A DNA stretch of 33,738 nt, from positions 7,777-41,514 of the forward strand of contig DBXQ01000081.1 in assembly GCA_002309955.1 (NCBI GenBank). Reading direction: 5' to 3'. This DNA is from Bacteroidales bacterium UBA1208. GTDB lineage: Bacteria > Bacteroidota > Bacteroidia > Bacteroidales > P3. Position 1 is the stretch's first letter; each line of letters starts with the position of its first letter. Below are positions 1 through 7,646 of this stretch, piece by piece. The notes under the pieces were generated by a model, which worked only from the letters and a program-made list of their open reading frames with translations, ran no database searches and was not told where the DNA came from. Position numbers and translations under genes: made by a program.

Positions 1-77
1 TCGCTGGAGGGGAATATGAAGCCGTATTCCTTGGCGTGGGATACTACTTTTTTGAAGAATTCTTCTTGATTTGCCAT
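1..77 (-). CDS. glyS: Glycyl-tRNA synthetase, N-terminal fragment (runs off the window)
   Basis: Only the first 25 codons are present, from an ATG at 77-75 reading leftward out of the window. The peptide MANQEEFFKKVVSHAKEYG and the following FIFPSS match, from memory, the N-terminus of the dimeric (eukaryote-like) glycyl-tRNA synthetase of Bacteroidota, where a FKKxVSHxKEYGFxFPSS segment opens the catalytic domain. The enzyme charges tRNA-Gly in the cytoplasm. The start lies 16 nt after the stop of the lipoprotein gene at 94-534, so the two are probably co-transcribed. The fragment is short, but the motif is distinctive. Confidence 0.82.
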   Translation of the reverse strand, partial: MANQEEFFKKVVSHAKEYGFIFPSS

Positions 78-93
78 AAAGTGATATTGAATA

Positions 94-534
94 TTATGAT
101 TTAGGAGTAAGCGTGACATTTACATTCACATTTCCTTCGCCTTGATACCAATGACCGTCGCCACCCGAGAGATGTATGTCATGGGTGGGGACTACCAGAG
201 AGGTGTCGCGGTAGCTGCCGTTTTCGTTGCTGTCAATATCGGAGAAGGTAAGCCGGATAGAGTCAAGGCAAACTCTGTTGAGAGTGGCTTTGTAATCCCC
301 TTGCACATCGGTGGTGTCGAGAGGGGAACTATAGTCACTATGATAGCTCCAGCGATGTGAAACCTTTATTCCGGACACTGAACTGCCATTAGGAGCAGTG
401 ACAGTGCCTTTGACGTGGTAGGTAGCCTCAGGGGTGCCGTATTCGACAGGCATCTCACAACTGATATTCATGCCCAAGGCTGCGGCAGCCAGGGCAATAA
501 GCCAGTGTTTCAGTTTGAGGTACCGGATACGCAT
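94..534 (-). CDS. Small lipoprotein of the radical-SAM-associated type
   Basis: 146 residues. An N-terminal basic and hydrophobic segment (residues 1-25) ends in NISC, a relaxed lipobox with the lipid-bearing Cys at about residue 26, so it is probably a lipoprotein. The mature part begins EYGTPEATYHVKGTVTAPNG and has the pattern of one beta-sandwich domain: YGTPxATYxVKGTV, a central TDxxGxY, an FxDxDxxENG stretch, and GDGHWYxGE with a VNVNVTL end. From memory this matches the Bacteroidales family called radical SAM-associated putative lipoprotein (rSAM/lipoprotein system). The partner radical SAM enzyme is not next to it on the visible side, because the upstream neighbour is pta. The function of that system is unknown. 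The family call is moderately confident and the lipoprotein call more so. Confidence 0.7.
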   Translation of the reverse strand: MRIRYLKLKHWLIALAAAALGMNISCEMPVEYGTPEATYHVKGTVTAPNGSSVSGIKVSHRWSYHSDYSSPLDTTDVQGDYKATLNRVCLDSIRLTFSDIDSNENGSYRDTSLVVPTHDIHLSGGDGHWYQGEGNVNVNVTLTPKS

Positions 535-540
535 GTTTTT

Positions 541-623
541 TAATGTGTTAATTCGTTAATGTGTTAACGTGTGAATGTGTTAGTCGATTTGCAAGTTAAC
601 ACATTCACACATTAACGAATTAA
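541..623. repeat. Palindrome built from tandem octamers
   Basis: From 541, five consecutive octamers of the form TAATGTGT (variants TAATTCGT, TAACGTGT, GAATGTGT) fill the left arm. The right arm (596-623) is the reverse complement of the left arm (548-582) with one octamer (565-572) missing. The loop contains TCGATT. The transcript would form a hairpin of about 27 bp with an 8-nt bulge. It sits between the pta stop (629) and the lipoprotein start (534), where it could end or process the pta message. A related element lies at 14259-14330. Confidence 0.8.
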
Positions 624-628
624 AAAGA

Positions 629-1636
629 TTACTTTTTGGAAGCGGCCTGGGTGGCGGTGATAGCCACAACATTGACAACATCTTCGACACTGCAGCCACG
701 GCTAAGGTCGTTGATGGGAGCGGCCATGCCCTGCATGACGGGACCTACAGCTTCGGCACCGGCAAGACGCTGGACAAGTTTATAGCAGATGTTGCCGCTC
801 TGAAGGTCAGGGAATACAAGGACGTTGGCCTTGCCTGCGATATCGCTGCCGGGGGCTTTGCTGGCACCCACTTTGGGAACGATAGCTGCATCGGCTTGGA
901 GTTCGCCATCAAGATGGACATTGGGGTCGAGTTCGTGTGCCACACGGGTGGCTTCGATGACCTTGTCGACCAGTTCATGCTTAGCACTGCCTTTGGTAGA
1001 GAAGCTGAGGATGGCAACGCGAGGATCTTCAAATCCGGCAATGGCTTTAGCAGTCTGTGCTGAGACAACAGCAATCTGGCCAAGCTCCTCGGCGGAGGGG
1101 CAGGGGGTAGCGGCACAGTCGGCGAAGACGAACATGCCGTTTTCACCATAAGTGGTGTCCTTGAGAATCATGATGAATGCACCACTGACAACGCTGACAC
1201 CCGGAAGGGTCTTGACAATCTGGAAAGCGGGACGCAACACATCGCCAGTAGCGTTGCGGGCTCCGGCAACCTCACCGTCGGCATCGCCGTTCTTGATGAG
1301 CATACAAGCCAGGTACAGCGGGTCGGCTACAAGCTGCATGGCCTCGTCCATCTGCATGCCTTTTTTCTTGCGGATTTCGCAAAGCATCTGAGCATAGTAC
1401 TCACGTTTGGGGTTGGTCACGGGATCAATGATGGTGGCCTTGTCGATGTTCTTCAAACCCCACTGGTTGGCGAGACCCTTGATTTCGGCCTCGTTGCCGA
1501 GGAGAATAAGGCGGGCAATACCTTCCTGCAGGATGATGTCGGCTGCCTTGAGGGTACGTTCTTCTGTGCCTTCGGCCAATACAATGGTTTTGTTAGCGGC
1601 TTTTGCTTTGGAGCGGATTTGTTCTAAGAGTGTCAT
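629..1636 (-). CDS. pta: Phosphate acetyltransferase
   Basis: 335 residues, the usual length of the short, single-domain Pta. It interconverts acetyl-CoA plus phosphate with acetyl phosphate plus CoA in the cytoplasm. Family signatures visible by eye are GEVAGARNATGDVLRP (121-136), an SFSTKGSAKH segment near 211-220, FPDLQSGNICYK (275-286) and GPVMQGMAAPINDLSRG (298-314). The start fits the known N-terminus (an early IVLAEGTEERTLKAA stretch). In many Bacteroidota pta is paired with ackA. Here the flanks are a porin (63 nt upstream) and a hairpin plus lipoprotein (downstream), and no acetate kinase is in the window. The downstream octamer hairpin at 541-623 begins 6 nt past the stop. Confidence 0.95.
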   Translation of the reverse strand: MTLLEQIRSKAKAANKTIVLAEGTEERTLKAADIILQEGIARLILLGNEAEIKGLANQWGLKNIDKATIIDPVTNPKREYYAQMLCEIRKKKGMQMDEAMQLVADPLYLACMLIKNGDADGEVAGARNATGDVLRPAFQIVKTLPGVSVVSGAFIMILKDTTYGENGMFVFADCAATPCPSAEELGQIAVVSAQTAKAIAGFEDPRVAILSFSTKGSAKHELVDKVIEATRVAHELDPNVHLDGELQADAAIVPKVGASKAPGSDIAGKANVLVFPDLQSGNICYKLVQRLAGAEAVGPVMQGMAAPINDLSRGCSVEDVVNVVAITATQAASKK

Positions 1637-1698
1637 GATATTGAATTATTTATTGATAATTAATTGAATTTATTATTAAATAGTCCTACTGCCGGGAA

Positions 1699-3879
1699 TT
1701 AATCGAAGAATTTCCATGTGATGCCAAAGAAGAAACCGAACTGTTTGGAGGGGTAGTGGGGGAGGATGCAGAAAGAATGTTCCTCGATAAAAGAGTTGAA
1801 GTGTGCTGCCTTGGCATAAATACTGGCACGTTTTACCTGCAAGTTAATGAAGAAGTCAGCCCATAGGTAATTGCCTACCTCGACTTCGTTTTGGCGGTAA
1901 AAAACGCCCAAAGCCGGGTTGTAGCCATCGGCTTTGTAGGCTGTGTGGTAACGGATGTCGAAACCTACTTGAGTATGCAGGACATTGTTGAAGAGTTTGA
2001 AGTCGGCATAGATGGAATTCTTGCTGGCAAAAAGAGGTACACGAATCTGTTCCTTGTCACTGCTGTACTGGACATGCTGTTGCATATCGTAATGCAGCCA
2101 GCTGGTAATCTTGAGATTGAGATTGACACGCCCTTGAAGCAACAGGGCATTGCCATCGGATTGATGGGGAAGGAGAACCGTGGTGCTGTCGGTAAGTGTA
2201 TGTTGTTCGAACCATACATTGTGGCCTATGTGCTGGGCTGCCAAATGCACCTGCAAGAAATCTCCGCGCTTGTAGTCGGCCTCCAATTTGCGAATGCCTA
2301 TGGGTTTTAAATCAATAGAATAGTTAGCACCCCGGCGTTGCATCTGGACTTTGTAGATTAGCTCGGGATTATGAGCTTTGATTACGGCACGGAAAGAAAT
2401 GTTCTGAATAGAGTTGCCAATACTGTCGCGGAAAGGAAACACCAAACGAGCATCAAGGTTATATTCGGAAAGATTAGGTGCCGCTTCTGCATATACATTG
2501 AGTTCGGTGGCAGGCCAAGGACTGATTTCAAGTCGTGCAAAAGGATAAAATGCCACCTGTCGGATAGTAGCATTGGAATAGAGACTATCGTCCATACGGA
2601 GCCAAGACATCTCGGGACGAATACCACCATACAGTTTCAGCGGATTGCGCCAACGGTGGTCGATATAGGCATCGTTGGTCCAGAAAAGCGAGGCCGAAAT
2701 CCTGTTGTAGAGCGTCGAATCGGTGAAGCGGTACTTCTGCTTGTCCCATTGCAGATCAAGCCCCAAAACACCTGTATTGTACACATGAGGGTCGTGCGGC
2801 AGAATGGTATCATAGTCCACAATCGAATCGCGGGGTTCGTAACGGAACGTAGTGACGATTGAATCAGTTACAACGCTATCGCCTTGAATGGAATCAAAAT
2901 GCGTAACATGCAGGGTATCGTCGACAGGAATGGTATCAATAAACGTTTCCACAACGGGACGATACCACTCAAATTGGCGTACAGTATTGAATGTTTGGCG
3001 TACAAAGACTGTATGATCCTTGTTGTTACTATAACGATTGGTGAGATTGACAGGCACTCCCCCCATATTTGATATCCGCTTATTAATGAAAATATCCTCG
3101 TTGGAGAGACCGCCATTCTCGCCCAACACCATACGCTGCCAAATGAAACCTGCCGAGAGTTGATAGCGGGCATCGCGGGAATAGTAATTGGTGTTGAAAT
3201 CGAAGAAGTGGTCAGTAGCCGAACTGTTGGAGAAGACACCTGTAGGACTGATAAGATGATAGTCGAGGGCGAAATTCCATCGTTCGTTGATATTCTGGGT
3301 ATGGGTGACATGCACTTGATAGTCCTTGTCAAGCGAACTGTTGTAGGAGAGTAGTGTGTAAGGGTTCTGTACCTGATAAAAGGTGAGGTTATCCGGGGTC
3401 TTGTACAGACCCGGATACATATTGTTCTTATAGACCAACCGAGGAGTACTCTCGAACGATGGAAAGAGGGAGAGATGAGGGTGCCCCAACTCCGTCACGG
3501 TGAGAAAATAGTCACCATTGAAGGCATCAAGGCAATCGGAGAACTGTGCTCCAGTAGGAGTGAGTGTCGGGTGTCGAACATCCATAATCTTCACCTGCAC
3601 AGGCAAACGATTGAACATAAAGACCGATGCCTGCAACACACTGTCAGGAATGTCAACATGGTAGACAATACCTTTCGGTCCCTCGGCATTGGTGTCAGCG
3701 GTATTTGTGCTGTCAGGAAGCATGGATGATGGCGGGGTACTAATGCCGGAATTGTTGCCTAAATTATTACCCATACGTGAGGTTGGAAGATTTCGAATAT
3801 TGGAAATATCCACCTGCCCCCATGAGACAAGAGCCATCATGAGAATAGACAGAAACAATATGATCTTGCGACAACTCAC
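1699..3879 (-). CDS. Putative outer-membrane porin (Porin_10-like)
   Basis: 726 residues. A hydrophobic signal peptide (about 1-21, ending ALVSWGQ) is followed by a Ser/Pro/Asn-rich linker, and from about residue 95 by a long run of alternating polar and aromatic strands typical of an outer-membrane beta-barrel. It ends GFFFGITWKFFD, an aromatic C-terminal strand. Length, layout and the NLTFYQVQNPYTLLSYNSS region resemble the Bacteroidota putative porin family (PF14121), from memory. The start is GTG at 3879-3877: the frame is closed upstream by a stop only three codons earlier, and later ATGs would destroy the signal peptide. The gene begins 9 nt after the trxB stop, suggesting translational coupling. 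Substrate unknown. Confidence 0.8.
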   Translation of the reverse strand: MSCRKIILFLSILMMALVSWGQVDISNIRNLPTSRMGNNLGNNSGISTPPSSMLPDSTNTADTNAEGPKGIVYHVDIPDSVLQASVFMFNRLPVQVKIMDVRHPTLTPTGAQFSDCLDAFNGDYFLTVTELGHPHLSLFPSFESTPRLVYKNNMYPGLYKTPDNLTFYQVQNPYTLLSYNSSLDKDYQVHVTHTQNINERWNFALDYHLISPTGVFSNSSATDHFFDFNTNYYSRDARYQLSAGFIWQRMVLGENGGLSNEDIFINKRISNMGGVPVNLTNRYSNNKDHTVFVRQTFNTVRQFEWYRPVVETFIDTIPVDDTLHVTHFDSIQGDSVVTDSIVTTFRYEPRDSIVDYDTILPHDPHVYNTGVLGLDLQWDKQKYRFTDSTLYNRISASLFWTNDAYIDHRWRNPLKLYGGIRPEMSWLRMDDSLYSNATIRQVAFYPFARLEISPWPATELNVYAEAAPNLSEYNLDARLVFPFRDSIGNSIQNISFRAVIKAHNPELIYKVQMQRRGANYSIDLKPIGIRKLEADYKRGDFLQVHLAAQHIGHNVWFEQHTLTDSTTVLLPHQSDGNALLLQGRVNLNLKITSWLHYDMQQHVQYSSDKEQIRVPLFASKNSIYADFKLFNNVLHTQVGFDIRYHTAYKADGYNPALGVFYRQNEVEVGNYLWADFFINLQVKRASIYAKAAHFNSFIEEHSFCILPHYPSKQFGFFFGITWKFFD

Positions 3880-3888
3880 AGCACAGGA

Positions 3889-4821
3889 TTAGTTTTGGCT
3901 TTGCAGGAAACGTTCCACATCCATGGCGGCAATGCAACCCTTTCCAGCGGCAACGATAGCCTGACGATAATTCGGGTCGCACACATCGCCAGCGGCAAAG
4001 ACACCCGGCACACTGGTAGCACTGCCGGGATTCTGCACTTTTATGTAGCCCTGTTCATCCAATTCAATCTGGCCTTTCACGAAATCGGTGTTGGGTTTAT
4101 GACCGATGGCCACAAAAAAGCCAGCGATATCGATATGGCGGATTTCTCCTGTCTTCACATTTTGGATATCGGCACCTGTGACCCCATCCAAATCGTTGCC
4201 ACATATCTCCTTTGTTGTAGAATCCCAAAGCATCTCAATCTTGGGATTCGTAAGCACTCGGTGCTGCATTGACTTAGAAGCGCGCAACTCGTTGCGACGA
4301 TGGATAAGGTAAACCTTGTTGCAGAGGGTGGCTAAATAATTGGCCTCCTCGCAGGCAGTATCTCCTCCACCGACCACAGCCACGTCAAGACCTTTATAGA
4401 AATAGCCGTCGCAGGTGGCACAGGCACTTACGCCTTGGCCGTAAAGTTTCTTCTCGCTGTCGAGTCCCAACCAACGAGCCGAAGCACCTGTGGCAATAAT
4501 AACCGTTTCGGCCTCAATTACATTGTCGTGATCGTCCACACAACGGAAAGGACGCTGGGAGAAATCAACAGAGACAATGTATCCTGGACGGACATCCGTG
4601 CCGAAACGCTGAGCTTGTTTCTTCAAGTCGGCCATCATATCAGTACCCGAAATGCCCTCGGGATAGCCGGGGAAATTTTCAATCTCGGTGGTGATGGTGA
4701 GTTGACCGCCAGGCTGCATTCCCTCGTAAAGGACAGGATGAATGTCGGCACGACTGGTGTATATGCCTGCAGTGTAACCGGCAGGGCCGGAGCCAATGAT
4801 TAAGCAACGTGTCTTTTCCAT
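3889..4821 (-). CDS. trxB: Thioredoxin reductase
   Basis: 310 residues, normal for the low-molecular-weight bacterial enzyme. It passes electrons from NADPH through FAD and a redox disulfide to thioredoxin. Visible features: FAD-binding GSGPAG (10-15), the redox-active pair Cys134/Cys137 in ACATCDG, the NADPH-binding GGGDTACEEA (151-160) followed by HRR, and a C-terminal FAD motif near VFAAGDVCDP. All key residues are present. The porin gene follows after 9 nt. Upstream, 89 nt separate it from the flippase-like gene, with no canonical TAnnTTTG promoter visible, so it may share the panD transcript. Confidence 0.96.
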   Translation of the reverse strand: MEKTRCLIIGSGPAGYTAGIYTSRADIHPVLYEGMQPGGQLTITTEIENFPGYPEGISGTDMMADLKKQAQRFGTDVRPGYIVSVDFSQRPFRCVDDHDNVIEAETVIIATGASARWLGLDSEKKLYGQGVSACATCDGYFYKGLDVAVVGGGDTACEEANYLATLCNKVYLIHRRNELRASKSMQHRVLTNPKIEMLWDSTTKEICGNDLDGVTGADIQNVKTGEIRHIDIAGFFVAIGHKPNTDFVKGQIELDEQGYIKVQNPGSATSVPGVFAAGDVCDPNYRQAIVAAGKGCIAAMDVERFLQSQN

Positions 4822-4910
4822 GTTGATTCTTTTTAATGGTATCTTTGATTATATTGTTTTCGATTGTGTTAATTTGTCAGTGCCTACATATTATCCCCAC
4901 ATTGACAATT

Positions 4911-5951
4911 TCAAGAATACTTTTTCGATTTCTTAGTACTGAAATAGATGAGATAAGCTGCGCCCACAACAAGTACTGCAGCCTGCTGAGTGCCCCAAAG
5001 CAACCAGCCACAAGCCGTGCCCACTTCCATGCTGATGCCGTAGATACCTAATGCCACCTGTACTAACACTGGATATACACCTATGCCTCCTTGCGAGAAC
5101 GTCATACCCACCGTGCCGAACAAATAGACTACAAATGCGGCACGAAAGCCCAATCCATGAGTCTCTCCGAAAGCCTGAAAAATGACCAACCCGCCCAAAA
5201 TGTAAAGAAGATAGATGACAACGCTGTAAACAATGAACAAAACCGTGCGACGGCCTCCTAAATAAAAAATACTCTTCAAACCGTCAACCATGCCATGTAC
5301 CATGTCGTCAATTCTCTTGAAAAAAGCAAATCGGAGCAATCGTTTCCACAGCAGTTTATATGCAATAAACGCCAACAGCAGCATAGACGCCAATACGCTA
5401 ATGATAACTGACATGTTTGGCAGATTGTCATATTTTTCAGAGAGCATGTTGTAGAGCCAATCCTTTGCTTGACCAAACATGGCAAGCATACCGATAACCA
5501 CCACTATCGCAAAAGCAAGTGTGTCCACCAATCGTTCGGTAACCACAGTACCAAGCGATTTCTCAATGGGGATTTTTTCGCTGGTACGGAGGGTGGCACA
5601 TCGCACCACTTCTCCCGCACGGGGGAAAGCCAAATTGGCCAAATAGGCCACAATGACCGACCCGAAAGTATTATTGACATTGGGGAAATAGCCGATAGGA
5701 CGGAAAAGCAGACGCCACCGCAATGCCCGCACCAAATGGCTTAACAAACAAACAAACAAGGCTACTGCAACCCATGCATAGTCTGCACCCACAAACGATT
5801 GCCATATAGCCGCCTTCTGCTCCGGTTCAAGCTTAAGCAAGAACCAATAAATGAAGAAGATGCCTATACCTAAAAAGACGACCATCTTTAAGATGTCGCC
5901 TAATCGTTTTTTCTTTCTGGCAGGCTGTGTATCAGGGTCTGTCATAGGCAT
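4911..5951 (-). CDS. Flippase-like membrane protein (lysylphosphatidylglycerol synthase TM-domain family)
   Basis: 346 residues with a basic cytoplasmic N-terminus (RKKKR at 13-17) and about seven or eight hydrophobic segments. The core SHLVRALRWRLLFRP, YLANLAFPRAGEVVRCATL and TVVTERLVDTLAF matches the membrane domain of the MprF/LPG synthase flippase family (PF03706, UPF0104), from memory. No catalytic aminoacyl-transferase domain is attached, so it probably moves or exposes a lipid rather than modifying it. The substrate cannot be told. The ATG is 1 nt after the panD stop (TGA-C-ATG); a second Met at residue 3 is also possible. It is clearly in an operon with panD. Confidence 0.85.
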   Translation of the reverse strand: MPMTDPDTQPARKKKRLGDILKMVVFLGIGIFFIYWFLLKLEPEQKAAIWQSFVGADYAWVAVALFVCLLSHLVRALRWRLLFRPIGYFPNVNNTFGSVIVAYLANLAFPRAGEVVRCATLRTSEKIPIEKSLGTVVTERLVDTLAFAIVVVIGMLAMFGQAKDWLYNMLSEKYDNLPNMSVIISVLASMLLLAFIAYKLLWKRLLRFAFFKRIDDMVHGMVDGLKSIFYLGGRRTVLFIVYSVVIYLLYILGGLVIFQAFGETHGLGFRAAFVVYLFGTVGMTFSQGGIGVYPVLVQVALGIYGISMEVGTACGWLLWGTQQAAVLVVGAAYLIYFSTKKSKKYS

Positions 5952-5952
5952 G

Positions 5953-6297
5953 TCAACGCAGTTTATTATTCTCGGGGAAAATCACTGTGGGATGCCACTG
6001 CCGAGCTTCTTCGAAATCCATCATGGCATATGCTGCAATGATGAGTAGCGAACCCACTGGAGCCTTGTGTGCCGCAGCACCGTTGATGCCAATAATGCCG
6101 CTGCCACGCTCGCCTTTGATAGCGTAAGTGCTGAACCGCTCACCATTGGTAATATTATAAATATCCACTTTTTCGTTCTCAATAATGTTGCTTGCCTCCA
6201 TCAAGGCTTCGTCAATAGTTATACTTCCGATATAGTCAAGGTCGGCCTCAGTAACGGTAACTCTATGAATTTTAGACTTTAATACATTTACAAGCAT
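5953..6297 (-). CDS. panD: Aspartate 1-decarboxylase
   Basis: 114 residues, standard length. The pyruvoyl enzyme makes beta-alanine from aspartate for pantothenate and CoA synthesis. The self-cleavage site Gly24-Ser25 is intact in DYIGSIT, with the usual N-terminal KSKIHRVTVTEADL and the GERGSGIIGINGAAAHK stretch. The start aligns with the known N-terminus, so the ATG at 6297 is secure. A very good promoter (6313-6343) places the predicted transcript start only about 10 nt before the ATG. panC and panB are not in the window. The next gene starts 1 nt after the stop. Confidence 0.96.
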   Translation of the reverse strand: MLVNVLKSKIHRVTVTEADLDYIGSITIDEALMEASNIIENEKVDIYNITNGERFSTYAIKGERGSGIIGINGAAAHKAPVGSLLIIAAYAMMDFEEARQWHPTVIFPENNKLR

Positions 6298-6312
6298 CGC
6301 CTATTTTTTTTG

Positions 6313-6343
6313 CAAAGATACGTAAAACTATTTATTAATCAAA
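6313..6343 (-). promoter_or_regulatory. Bacteroidota-type promoter for panD
   Basis: On the minus strand TTTG (6343-6340), 19 nt, then TATCTTTG (6320-6313) fits the Bacteroidota consensus TTTG / TAnnTTTG. The predicted transcript start is near 6306-6308, only about 10 nt before the panD ATG. Confidence 0.8.
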
Positions 6344-6436
6344 ATCTTTAACTTTCATGCAAACACACGAATGCCAATACCCGTTGTATGCCATGTTAAA
6401 GCAAAGAGCAGTCCTCACGACCCACGCGCCTCTGCA

Positions 6437-6964
6437 TTATAATCCAAAAATAACCATAAGTAGCAGAAAAACAATGAAACAATATAATATTATCTTTGTG
6501 CCGGAAACAGGTTTCATATAGTCTGGGTCAGAGATGTCAAAACGCCTGCGAATTTTGATTTTGTGATTCGGTTGGCGATATTTCTCTACCACCTCGTCAG
6601 CATTACTGAGTACATCCTGACTTGCCTGTTCGGATGAGGAATTGTGTATGTCAACAGCCGTGTCGGAGAATCGTGGCTGATAGTTGAATTTGGGCATCTC
6701 ACGTTTACGGAACAAGTCGCGCCATGTCAACCGCGAAGACTCTTCACGTTTCTGACGGTCGATGGTACGAACTCGCTGCTCGAAATATTCCAAATCCTCC
6801 TCTTGGCCTTCTCCTTTGGCAGTTGCCTCTTCTTTTTTAAGCCTGGCCTCTTCCAATTCTTTCCGAATGGCATATTTCTTTTTCAAAGCTTCCCACTTCT
6901 CTTTTTCAGGGTCATAAAAACGGGGCTCGTAATGGAATCGGCGTGGTTTTTCTACTTCAAACAT
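6437..6964 (-). CDS. Unknown tail-anchored protein with duplicated FxYxPRF motif
   Basis: 175 residues with no recognised enzymatic domain. The motif RFHYEPRFYD (9-18) is echoed by KFNYQPRFSD (92-101). Between them is a highly charged Lys/Glu-rich helix, probably coiled coil (about 20-78). The region 102-150 is polar and ends with a basic patch (KIKIRRRF). The only membrane segment is at the very C-terminus (157-174), so the protein should be anchored by its tail with the bulk in the cytoplasm. I recall similar short FxYxPRFYDPEKE proteins in Bacteroidales but no function. It lies between the cyclo-ligase gene and panD, on the same strand as both; the panD promoter separates it from panD. Confidence 0.8.
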   Translation of the reverse strand: MFEVEKPRRFHYEPRFYDPEKEKWEALKKKYAIRKELEEARLKKEEATAKGEGQEEDLEYFEQRVRTIDRQKREESSRLTWRDLFRKREMPKFNYQPRFSDTAVDIHNSSSEQASQDVLSNADEVVEKYRQPNHKIKIRRRFDISDPDYMKPVSGTKIILYCFIVFLLLMVIFGL

Positions 6965-7025
6965 ATCTTGTAACTACGTGAAAATGGATATAATACTTGC
7001 TACTTGAATTAAATAATAAACATTA

Positions 7026-7571
7026 TCAAACGGTCGAAACCTCGAATATCACCTCATCCATTGGCACATCAAAAGGTTCGGTAGGGACAATGTCGATCAT
7101 CTGAAAATCAAATGCCACACCCACTTTGTATGCATTGGGGGTACTTTTCAGAAGTCGGTCGTAGAAACCACGGCCACGACCCATGCGATTGCCTTGACGG
7201 TCAAAAGCCACACCTGGTACAATAATAAGCTGCACCTTGTCCAAGTCTGTGAACTCGGGACCCGTAGGCTCTCCAATGCCAAACTGTTCACCGACCTGAA
7301 GACATTCTGGTCCTGTGTATTGGCGTAAACGGAGATCGTCACCGTCAACACATGGCAGCAACAGCCGTTTCTTGTCATACCATCGGTTCACAAAATCATG
7401 TGTCTGAACCTCGTCGCTCATCGACCAATACAAAAGCACCGTCTCGGCTTCGATAAAACGAGGCAACAATTCAACCTGTTGCATGATGCCGACCGAGCGT
7501 TGCAATTTCTCACAAAAAGGGACGGCTTGTTTTGCCGCCCTTATCTGTTTGCGCAATTCCTTTTTATCCAT
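7026..7571 (-). CDS. fau: 5-formyltetrahydrofolate cyclo-ligase
   Basis: 181 residues, normal for the family. The enzyme uses ATP to convert 5-formyl-THF into 5,10-methenyl-THF in the cytoplasmic one-carbon pool. Recognised from the N-terminal KKELRKQIRAAKQ, LLYWSMSDEVQT near 47-58, the VPGVAFD strand (118-124) and the nucleotide-binding loop GNRMGRGRGFYDRLL (127-141), equivalent to the family GxRxGxGxGYYDR. All expected motifs are intact. The ATG at 7571 gives the standard N-terminus. The tail-anchored protein gene starts 61 nt beyond its stop. Confidence 0.93.
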   Translation of the reverse strand: MDKKELRKQIRAAKQAVPFCEKLQRSVGIMQQVELLPRFIEAETVLLYWSMSDEVQTHDFVNRWYDKKRLLLPCVDGDDLRLRQYTGPECLQVGEQFGIGEPTGPEFTDLDKVQLIIVPGVAFDRQGNRMGRGRGFYDRLLKSTPNAYKVGVAFDFQMIDIVPTEPFDVPMDEVIFEVSTV

Positions 7572-7646
7572 AGATGCTAAAGATGGTCTTTAAGCGTTAA
7601 AAAGTACTATATCAACGTTTTTTTGGCCATTACCTCATTATCTGCT

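Noticed and set aside
541..623. CRISPR-like array from the octamer repeats
   Set aside because: The units are 8 nt, contiguous and without spacers, and form a palindrome; no cas genes in the window.
4840..4847. TATCTTTG on the plus strand near the trxB start
   Set aside because: It points in the plus direction, where no gene follows; chance match in an AT-rich gap.
4868..4910. Terminator hairpin after the flippase-like gene
   Set aside because: Only a weak, mismatched stem (TTGTCA/TGACAA region) without a T-run in the minus direction; not firm enough to list.
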